A DNA stretch of 20,419 nucleotides from Priapulus caudatus. Taxonomy: Eukaryota; Priapulida; Priapulimorpha; Priapulimorphida; Priapulidae. This document shows, one piece after another, positions 1-8,700 of the stretch (positions are counted from its first letter, which is position 1; the number at the start of each line of letters is the position of its first letter). The notes under the pieces were generated by a model. That model made no database searches. It had not been told where the DNA came from and was given only the letters and a program-made list of their open reading frames with translations. The stretch covers positions 1-20,419 of the forward strand of contig NW_014577815.1 of NCBI RefSeq assembly GCF_000485595.1, given 5' to 3'. A program made the translations under genes and the position numbers.

Positions 1-466
1 GTCGCCCAGAGTGTTGAATGATGCCTTTTCGATGTGGAATCCGGCCGGCAAACAGGATAATGAAGTAATCTTCTCCATGTGTTTGAGGCCAGCTCCATTG
101 GATCTGCTTGGCCAGCGTGTACAGTGGTTGATCCTGGTTCCTGGTTGAAAGCAAGTAGAATGTCTCGGCCTCGCTTGTGCTCCTCTAAGTCAGGAAAATA
201 CCTCAAAAGGTTGATCCGCGGTGATGACCGGGACCTGACCAGGATTCAGGATATCAACTGCCTTCTTGATGACGTCCATGGAGTGGCGAATCATGGCCAC
301 GGAGTTGGCCTGATCATAGAAGAGGGGCAGCAATGAGGTAATGGCCACACTGCTTGGATCCACTGGTGCTGATTGCTCGCTGGCGTGGTATGCAGCCCAT
401 GACACAGTCTCGTCTCCAGTGAGCGGTGTGTCTGCAGTCACCATCTTCCCCATCTGATCCAGCCAC
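1..466 (-). pseudogene. Broken downstream exon of the uncharacterised protein, cut by the window edge
   Basis: The acceptor ATTCAACAG lies just before base 466 and keeps the frame of the preceding exon: ...KTEYR|WLDQMGKMVTADTP. The exon reads openly through a segment ending GQVPVITADQP. It then enters a 74-bp insertion (135-208), which adds a stop after FEVFS. Beyond the insertion the conserved reading resumes as DQPLYTLAKQIQW, running to FIILFAG. A CCGG doubling at 41-48 then shifts the frame before GFHIEKASFNTLGD. Both lesions are visible in the sequence. They mean either a dead gene copy or two assembly errors; the N in the neighbouring exon shows that assembly here is imperfect. The reading continues past base 1. 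Confidence 0.65.
135..208. repeat. Templated insertion: exact 70-bp copy of 1446-1515 flanked by 9-bp direct repeats
   Basis: Bases 139-208 are identical to 1446-1515 in the same orientation, 70 of 70. The insertion is bounded by GGTTGATCC at 126-134 and 209-217, and begins with four extra bases (TGGT). Removing the insertion plus one 9-bp copy restores the TADQPLYTLAK reading. The flanks resemble a target duplication or a microhomology repair scar; an assembly misjoin is also possible. Confidence 0.85.
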
Positions 467-605
467 CTGTTGAATGAGACAAATAAAAGAAGACAGTAAA
501 CAAGACAGTGGTGGTTAGTTGGTGCAGATACACAGGGCTACTGTCATTGTCCAAACATCAAATACAGCCAGTACAGAATATGCAGAAATATCATTGCGTA
601 TTTAC

Positions 606-1567
606 CTGTACTCAGTCTTCACTGCTTGAGGCATTAGGTGGCATTTACTTCTGTTGGGACCCGCCAACTTTGGTATAGGTGGGTCACGTTTCCTCAGGAG
701 CAAGGGAGGCACCCTGGTGTATGATTCTGGCAGGTGGTCAACTGTTGTCGCAGTTGTTACAGTGTTGTCTGTGTCCATAATCCGTTGAACTCCAGGGACG
801 TCACTATTCGGGTGTTGGAACAAAGAGATTCCCGTACCATGGAACGAGTCCTGAGCACTTGTCGAGCTGGGGTTGTGGTCTATGTTGTCGACTGCTCCCG
901 TGGTGAACAAGCCACCCTTCAGTTTTGGTGGGCAGACTGCTCCCTCCAACATGAAGTAGCGACAGATGTTGTTCCCCAACGCAGACGAAATGTTCAGCAC
1001 CCTGTCGTAGGCGATGGACAGACCAAGGCGGTACAGCTCATCAACGAGGTCTCGTCTGCGTGTCTTCGTGTGGATCATCACACCCAGGTACACAGGCACA
1101 GGTGTCTCCCTGGTTTGACTGTGCTTGGTAGATTGTACGGAACCGGTGCTCTTGCGACGGTGTGCACAGCTGTTGAACATCAGGAGCTGGGAGATTGTAA
1201 GTGTAGGAGCTGGTATAGATGAGTGGCTTGACTGTTCTTTGATATTGGGGCCATTCAAGATCATGGAAACCAGTGCGATGAGTGAATTTGGCACCGACTC
1301 TTCCTGGCAGTGAGTGTCAAATGAACCACTGAAGGCAGTCGTCATCTTCAGCATGTCTCTTCGGATCACGTTGGCAGCCTTAGCCAGATGAATGCCATCA
1401 CTGTCGGCATCCTGCTCACATGCCTTGCGCAGGGCTGATCCAACATCCTGGTTGAAAGCAAGTAGAATGTCTCGGCCTCGCTTGTGCTCCTCTAAGTCAG
1501 GAAAATACCTCAAAATTCGATTTTTGAGNTCTATTGTAGGGCCGGTGACTTCAAACTCACTTGACAT
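606..1567 (-). CDS. Exon of an uncharacterised protein of an apparently expanded invertebrate family (partial gene)
   Basis: A 321-codon open frame with a GT donor directly after base 606 (TACAG|GTAAAT), which joins in frame to the exon beginning at 466. Codon 13 is unreadable because of the single N at 1529. The strongest stretch is about residues 160-255: a YLGVMIHTKTRRRDLVDELY segment, then LGLSIAYDRVLNIS, a CPPKLKGGLFTTGAVDNIDH stretch, and a DSFHGTGISLFQHPN stretch. I recall this arrangement from large families of predicted proteins in cnidarian and sponge genomes, but cannot name a function or fold. No signal peptide or membrane segment is visible. The ATG at 1567 is preceded by an in-frame stop, but a CCTAG acceptor lies just upstream, so this may be an internal exon. 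The copy number I associate with the family suggests a transposon-linked origin; that is inference. Confidence 0.65.
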
Positions 1568-1890
1568 GTAGCCTAGGCAATTCTATTTAAATACATGCAT
1601 CAGATGTTTGGAAGCTATCATCACAGTGGGAACACCTCGACTAGAACTATGGGCCTACCTTAGATCAGGAGGGTGAAAAAAATTTCATGGCGTCTCACCT
1701 TGTGTGTGCGGCACCTACGTCTATGTAATTTCATGGAGTCATCATGGCTGCTGGACTCTATAATTTAACAAAATCCCGATAGATGGCAGCACTTCCTTAT
1801 GTGTTTTTTTTAGCTGTTCCGTTATGCCTCATGGTGCCATTATGCCCCACCTTCCCCTACCAGTCTACTTGTATCAGCTAGTAGTGCCAG

Positions 1891-1937
1891 TGGTACCACA
1901 GACTAACGGATGTATCCGTTAGTCTGTGGTGGTACCA
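1891..1937. repeat. Short near-perfect inverted repeat (hairpin)
   Basis: Bases 1896-1911 (CCACAGACTAACGGAT) pair perfectly with 1914-1929 across a 2-base loop. TGGTA at 1891-1895 continues the pairing with TACCA at 1933-1937 after a 3-base TGG bulge. It is too short to be a typical microRNA precursor and may be the collapsed end of a foldback element. Confidence 0.8.
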
Positions 1938-2533
1938 TACTATTCGTATTCTAGTTTAATTGTCCGTTTATTTATTTCCTCATTATCATTTTTATCCGCA
2001 CTTTAATACTGCTAGACTTTTCTCTTTCTGATTTTATGAATTGATTTATTAAATGTATTTTGTGTGGGTTACTGGTTTTCCGATCGATGTTTTTAGTTAC
2101 TCCAAAATGGCCGCGCCCTGTAATGAGTTGTGGTTTGAATAGAGTCTTCGGTGTGTACCGTAGTATTTGGACGCTCGCCAACCGAAATCTCTACATAATA
2201 CTAATACTGTATGGCGGCACCTACAGTAACACTTCCTAAGAATATCTTATATTATCATATAAGTAAATGGTAATATAGCAACAACATTTTATTAGCTATT
2301 CATATGCCAGATTGGCATATTGCTAGTCTACGGAATAGTGTACGTGGTTTTTATTGAAAAATAAACTGTATTAAAACAGAAGAAGATGCAAATGCGAAAT
2401 GAATCGCACGTGACATAGCACAGGAACATGTAGCTCCAAGAAACGGTCTTGCTATGGTTAGAAGAATAGACAATCTGCAACTGTATTGACAATCAGTCGC
2501 ACAGCCTCGTCGGCAGTGTTTGCCACTGAGCAG

Positions 2534-2610
2534 AAAAAGCTGTAGGCCTGCAGGGCCTATAGCTCCTAAAAGCTGCAGGCCCGCCAGAAAAGCTGGAGGC
2601 CCGCCAATTT
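2534..2610. repeat. Degenerate ~21-bp tandem repeat
   Basis: Three imperfect copies of an AAAAGCTGYAGGCCYGC-type unit lie in a GC-richer patch, the middle two almost adjacent. A similar AAGCTGTAGGCCCG segment occurs near 3871-3886. No function is apparent. Confidence 0.5.
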
Positions 2611-4282
2611 TGGAGCAAATTACAGTAATAAAACAGCATATCATGTTCTTCCTTGTGTTTATTAGTTATTATCAATGTCCATAATCATAATCCCTCTGTT
2701 TTTCCTTCCTCTCGTCGGATGACTGTTTATGCTTCTTTGCCGGGGGCTCACAATTAAGGAAACGCCACATCGTTGTTATATGTAGCTCCTTGGTAACTAC
2801 GACTCTCCACTTTGACAGCAGAGAGACAGACTGGTAGTCTGGTACACATCGGGGACTTCTATGGGGGTCTGGGGGCATGCCCCACAGAAATTTTTTGAAA
2901 ATTATAAGCTCTGAGATCTATGCAATCTAGATCGCCATTTCAGAGTACTCCAATAGCTTACAACTAGCAACACTTTTTGGTGGAAAAGGAAAAAATTATG
3001 TAAAATTTACCTACTAGTACTGTAAAATTTTGATGGGCACTGGGGAATTCCGTCTGTGTTGAGTGTGTCCAAAGTAAATGTATTTTGTAGACATACAAGC
3101 TCTTACTTGGGGAAGCTTTTATTTAGCTACACCCTGTATAAAATGTATATAGTTTTTCCAAACGTTAAAAACAATATGACACGGTTAAACCTGAGTGGTG
3201 CGACGAGGCTGTACTGCTGTTTGCATGACTAGTAAAGTAATACCACACGACGTGCTTTGCAGCTACAGTGACTTATGTGTGTTAAAACTTGAGACAATTA
3301 TTATTATTTACTGTATAATTCAACATGATATATTACCTAAATCTTCTTAATATTATTTTAAAACAGTATATATATACTGATCGTTTGTTAACTACCAGTG
3401 ATACTTTATTGTTTACATCCAAACGTGAAATGCGCGGGGATGTGAGAATTACTCCACAACCTAGCGCACGTGAACAGTGAGCGTGCTGCACGACCCGTGC
3501 ACGTAAATAAACCCTGGCCAACACAATGTGTAAGGTTCACTACCACTGGCCAAAAGTAAGCTCCACCCACTTCTTATCGATTTTTGGTATGCCAACGCTG
3601 CTACTGGATTCAGGAACCTGTGCTAACCTGTGCGTCCGAACATCCCATGCACGTTTCTTGAATGCCAACTAAAGTTGATTGCAGTGGGCAGTCAATAATA
3701 TGCAGTGGGCGAACGAATTGTTTACATGTATGTCACGGTTTATCACGGATTAGTTTTCAAATAAATACCCCTGGAAGTTAATATGCATGAACAGATTTCT
3801 ACATGTAAATGTTTCTCAGTGTTTCGAGTTTTCGGTGATCAAATAGCTGTAGGATCAGCGGGCCTGTTGTATCAAGAAGCTGTAGGCCCGGCATCGAAAC
3901 TGTCGGCGGCGGGCCGACGGGCCGACGTGAATTTCGAACACTGCTCGTCGGGCTAAAGAACATGTATATCAATGACCATGCACGTTGCCATAATCGCAGT
4001 GGATATTTAAAGCCCGGCGCACATTGCCGAACATTTTGCTCAAAAACATCGTAGCAATGTTCCATGAAATGTTCGGCAATGTGCGGTGAAAAAAGTTGCC
4101 GAACATTTGTTCCGAACAATGTTTCTGAAGATCGGAAATGTTCGTCAATGTGCGCTGAATGTCGACAAATTCTAGGAACATTTGTAAAGTAGTAACCAAT
4201 AGCAGCACGATATGTGGTCACATGATTTTTGTGTACAATATGGCGTCTGCTATATCGAAGTGTGGACTTTTGAAAAGGAAGA

Positions 4283-4471
4283 GATTATGGTCGAAATGTG
4301 GGGGCAGCAGCCCTGTCTAAAATTAGTAAAGTTGTTAAAATTCTCTTGTGCAAACTGGGCATCGCCATTCACGCCGATAATGGTCGAAATGTGGGGGCAG
4401 CAGCCCTGTCTAAAATTAGTAAAGTTGTTAAAATTCTCTTGTGCAAACTGGGCATCGCCATTCACGCCGAT
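4283..4471 (+). repeat. Tandem duplication, 93-bp unit, two copies
   Basis: 4283-4378 repeats as 4376-4471 with one visible mismatch near the start (TTATGG versus TAATGG), period 93. As 93 is 31 codons, an open frame runs through both copies with a repeated ALSKISKVVKILLCKLGIA-type sequence. Near-identity indicates a recent duplication inside the element; translation is not implied. Confidence 0.9.
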
Positions 4472-4525
4472 CACATGACTCTTTACAACACAGCTACTAG
4501 ACAGCGCCACGAGGTTGTTTGCTGC

Positions 4526-4717
4526 AAAATGTTTGGCAGTGTGCGCTCAGCAATTGTTCACCCGCACATTGCCAGACAAAAACATTTGTTCGGACAAACA
4601 TTTGTTCGGGAAAATGTTCGGCAATGTGCGCTCAGCAATTGTTCACCCGCACATTGCCAGACAAAAACATTTGTTCGGACAAACATTTGTTCGGGAAAAT
4701 GTTCGGCAATGTGCGCC
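4526..4717. repeat. Tandem array, 85-bp unit, 2.25 copies, built from terminal-repeat cores
   Basis: Units begin at 4526, 4611 and 4696 (partial) with period 85. The first two differ only at GTTTGGCAGTG versus GTTCGGCAATG. Each unit contains the element's terminal core in both orientations plus two AACATTTGTTCGG iterations, so each unit is itself partly palindromic. The partial third copy forms the right terminus. Confidence 0.9.
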
Positions 4718-5064
4718 AGGCTTGACCGTATACGGGAGCGTATCCACTTTTGCTATTTTAATTTTTACCGTACAGTACTTCTGATTGGCTAGAATATTTA
4801 TGTATGTTAGTATATTATGAATGTATTCAAAAGGTTTCTTATTGGAAACGTGATTCACGGAAAATAGCTTCTATGTCTATGATCAAACGGGGCTACAAAT
4901 GTGTAGAAATAATTGGGATTTTAACCTAAAAGTTTTCAAGATTGCTAAACCTTATGGGATTCGAACGTAACGTTGATGATGTCATAAATATACTAGCCAA
5001 TCAAATGTGGTGTTGGTAAAATAGCGGAAGTGGATACTCTGCCGGATATGGTTAAATATCCACT

Positions 5065-5766
5065 CCCTTCTATAATAACTAGCTTGGGTACCCCGCATTG
5101 CCTTGGGAAAAGGAACAACAAAATTATAGAGTTGTAAACAACAAAACTATAATTTTGTTGTTTGTACACAGCGGCGTGCGTGCGGTGCGCTGCAGAGAAG
5201 CATTTAGTAGTAGTACTGGTGATTCACAGGAAATTATTGGCAATTGGCGAAAGAGAGTAAAGAAACATTCGGACTTTGGTAGTAAATAAATTGGATCAAT
5301 CATCAACCTAGTTAGGGACCTCCGCAATGTGTTTTTGTGTTTATTTATCATCATTTTATTATTGAAATGTTCCAAGTGCCCGTGGCTGTGGGATTAAGAA
5401 TGCTATCAAATTAGTTGTCTGTCATTGAAAATTTACTTCGTTGTAAGCCGTAGTATTGGTATAACTATGAGCCTTATTTTAGCTTGGGCTTAGACTGTTT
5501 TCTAGCTGTCTTTGAATTAGTACTATTTTTCTAAAAGAAGTCCTGTAAGTTGTACAAAATTTCTGCAATAGGCCTACATAGCTACTTTGCCATTCATTGT
5601 TTTGCTTATTTGCCGTTAAAAGTCATGGCATGAAACCGTTGTTATAATTATTACTTTTACAGATAAGATATATGTGGTCAATAAATTAATCATGATGAAC
5701 ATTCGGGATAGCATCCCACAAGTCAATACAAGTTGTGATTGATTTGCACAACCATTTCACACCATC
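5065..5766. other. Upstream region of TASP1; hairpin but no defensible promoter element
   Basis: This is AT-rich sequence between the nested transposon and the TASP1 start codon. A perfect 16-bp inverted repeat lies at 5114-5129/5147-5162 (AACAACAAAATTATAG and its complement, 17-base loop). A 63-codon frame at 5098-5289 overlaps that hairpin and has no recognisable features. The TASP1 promoter and 5' UTR presumably lie here, but I see no element that fixes a transcription start. Confidence 0.5.
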
Positions 5767-8700
5767 ATGTGTGAGGAGAACTGTGATAAAGGCAAAGGTT
5801 TTATAGCTGTGCATGTTGGTGAGTATGTGTCTTATTAATGCATATGCCATGGTGTTTCTAACCCTATACTAGTTACTGTTGCCTTCTGAACTGAGTAGTA
5901 TTGTTAAGGTACTGTGCAAGCTTTACTAAAAGTACAGGTAGGATGGTCCTAGCTTGAAGAAGACTTGCCTCAAAAGGCTGATTAATGTTAGACCTGCAGC
6001 CTGGGCGGGCCAAGATGGTCAAACTACAGTCCTATTGGCCGCATTCAGCCTGCATTCTGTATGGCCCATAAACGTTCATGTGAAAATTTTCATTTTAATG
6101 GTTCAATAATCATCAAAAATGCAATAATATTTTTTGGATATAAAATAATTTAATATTCAATATTTTAATGATAAATGTTTTCAGAAGGGTTGTGATGTCC
6201 TTGACTGGCTCACCAATGTAGCTGTAGAAATATTAATAGAGTATCTGTGGTTATAAACATTTATATGGTCTTATAACTTAAAATTATCAAGCATAGTGCA
6301 AATTTAGCTCATATTGGTAAGCTTAGATCTTGTATCCATGTGGCCCAAAAGATTGAAGATATTGAACTACCCTGGCTAAGACACTGGTTTGCTTTTAACT
6401 AATTGTATTCTTTTGAAAGTTTAATTAAAGGTTACAATGATAATGGCACTGTAATCGCATCCAGTGTTCATAATATCTATTGAAAGAAAGGATCTATCTA
6501 TGTCGCATGATTCTTCATCATAGATTTACAATTGGCAAGTTACGTAAATGTGATTTATTTTCTCTCATTGTCACAGTGTTATTTTGTTGCAGGGGCTGGT
6601 TATCATTCAGAAGAGAAGAAGTCTAATTACAAGGAGGCATGTAAAGAAGCTCTGCTCCATGTCAGTATATATAACCTAAATTGCACATACATCCATAAAT
6701 ATCTGTGTGGCATGTAAAGCATTGACTTTGGATTGATATGTCGCAAGTTTGTTGTTACCTCCAAATGTCCAATCTTGCTATCTGTCTATATAATTATGTT
6801 ATCCCATATTGTAATCTCTTAATATTGCAGGGTGCGAAATTAACCTTCTTTGACTAGTATAGTCATGTAGACTACTAGATTTTGTAATCTGGTAGTCCAT
6901 GAGCAATTCTTGTAGTTCAGTATTTTTGTGAATATGTAATAAAGAACACTACTTTTAAGTAAATTTGCTAATTGGTAGTTTAATTTATTTAAAAAAAGTT
7001 CCAGGAAAGAGATATCATTTAAATTATCAGTTTATTTATCCATGTTAGTCAAAACTGACAGTGCTAAGTTGACGCTGACAGTCAAGTAATCCACCGGACT
7101 AGCTCTTGTTGCAATCTACTCATCCGTCTGTAAGTCTGCTAGTTTCGGACAAACGGACTACCGTTAATTTCCAACCCTGATACTGTTGAAATATTTTTTT
7201 AACCCAATCAGGTTGTTATGATCTATGTACCAATAAAATGTGCTGTTCTATATTTTCAGGGTATGAAGGCATTACAGGAAGGTAAATCGGCTATAGATTC
7301 AGTCACTGCTACTATCGTTGCATTGGAGGTTAGTTACAATGTCGTGTAACATGTAGAGTTATGTTATATAACATCACAATTTATGATCAGGTGTAATCAA
7401 TGTAATAGTTTCTATTATTATTTCTTCAAATGTCAGAATAAATAGTTGAATCACAAGGCAGTAAGAGGGTTGTTATAATACTGTGTAACAATGCATTGCA
7501 AGTTGAGACTAGTAATGGTTGCTACACCACGTTATTAGAAATTTTTATGTAACTTATATAAAAGAAATGTGTTTTTCAGGATAATATTTGGACCAATGCA
7601 GGCAGAGGTTCTAACCTAACAATACAGGGAACAGTGGAGTGTGATGCGGGACTCATGGATGGGAGGTCACTAGGATTTGGTGCCGTAGGAGCCGTACCAG
7701 GTATACTTGTGAAAGAATGGGAATTTGTCGTTTTTGTTGAAGGCTGTGAGAAATCTGATATCTGACCTATAGTTTTATATAATGAAGCAATATATAATTT
7801 GATAGCATTCCTATTTTCTGAATTTGCAATATATTTTAATAACATTTCAAAAATATTTGCAGATATACAGAATCCAGTGCTGGTAGCCCGGAAGTTGTTA
7901 AGCCAACAATTAGAAGGCAATCTCTCTCTAGGGCGTATTGCCCCATGGTAAGAGCCCGGTTAGTTACCTACTCATGAGTGTGGTATTATGATGGTGGTGA
8001 CGAATGTACAGTCAAATCTCTATATAATGGTCACTGAAAGGTAAGGACAAATGTGGCCTGTATGGGCAGCTGGCCATTCTATAGAGATGGTTTTACTATG
8101 TAACTGCCACTCATGGGAATTGCAAAAAGTGGTCTTTACGGGAACGTGATCATTTTATTGAGGTAGCCGCTAAAAATGTTCGACCATATCACCGAAAGAT
8201 TATGGAAAAATTTCAAGTTATTTGTGTCGTCATTCGTGCAAGACAAACTCAATCATATAGACAAATAACCATACATCAATAGTTGAATCATTAAAGTTGA
8301 TCGTGTAATTTTTATGTGTAAACGTGTACTTACAGTTTGATGGTAGGTGCAGGTGCAAGAGACTGGGGGATGGATCGAGGTATACATAAATCAACTCCAG
8401 ATGAACTGATCACAGGTAAATAATCCGATTTGTGCTATATCAGGATTGAATAAAAACAACTTTGTTTTTATTTACTAATGACATGGTGCGAAGTGCATAT
8501 GGCTGTTACATCAAGGAATGGGTAAACACAAGGTAGCTATCAAATTAGTAAGAAGGTTGTAGTATTAGCGATAATTAGTAATGAAATAGGAATCGGATGC
8601 AGCTATAGCACAATAGTAAAGGCGATCATTTTTGCGCAATAGAAGCATCTCGGTTCTAAATGGCTTTCTATACAATATTCATATTTTGTGTGTAGAGGGG

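Larger units (their letters stand above)
1568..3997. other. Non-coding spacer with short repeats; no supported gene
   Basis: Frames on both strands are short and show no recognisable motif or splice-consistent continuation. The stretch is AT-rich. It contains a near-perfect hairpin (1891-1937), a small hairpin at 2302-2320 (ATATGCCA/TGGCATAT), a degenerate repeat at 2534-2610, and a related AGCTGTAGGCC-type segment near 3845-3890. I see no tRNA, promoter or terminator I can defend. The right end abuts the nested transposon. Confidence 0.6.
4011..4722. mobile_element. 712-bp non-autonomous terminal-inverted-repeat element, nested insertion
   Basis: Termini 4011-4037 and 4696-4722 are inverted repeats matching at 26 of 27 bases, starting AGCCYGGCGCACATTGCC. 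The flanks are TAA (4008-4010) and TGA (4723-4725), consistent with a 3-bp target duplication carrying one substitution. PIF/Harbinger elements are known for TWA targets, so that superfamily is the best guess. The terminal core (GCACATTGCCGAACAT or its complement) recurs many times inside, in both orientations. A 26-codon frame starting at 4219 (MASAISKCGLLKRKRLWSKC...) precedes the internal array; its basic KRKRLW is only faintly like a Harbinger N-terminus. No catalytic domain is visible. Confidence 0.75.
3998..5064. mobile_element. Foldback (long inverted repeat) element interrupted by a second element
   Basis: The left arm is 3998-4010 plus 4726-4802 and the right arm is 4983-5064, in inverse orientation. 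Shared blocks are AGTGGATATTTAA (13/13), then a 20-base block with 16 matches (CCGTATACGGGAGCGTATCC versus CCATATCCGGCAGAGTATCC), GTATCCACTT-GCTATTTTA, and GATTGGCTAG-ATATTTATG. The left arm aligns with the right only after 4011-4722 and one 3-bp flank are removed, so the element was about 352 bp before interruption. No transposase frame is present, so it would be a non-autonomous MITE. The outer target duplication is not resolved. Confidence 0.75.

Noticed and set aside
734-1222. 162-codon plus-strand frame
   Set aside because: It is antisense to the conserved minus-strand exon 606-1567, whose motifs are clear; a shadow frame.
2351-2878. Overlapping minus-strand frames of 60-97 codons
   Set aside because: They run through degenerate repeats, lack splice-consistent extension and show no family motifs.
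4952-4975. GGATTCGAACG resembling a tRNA B box
   Set aside because: No matching A box or cloverleaf arms could be found around it.
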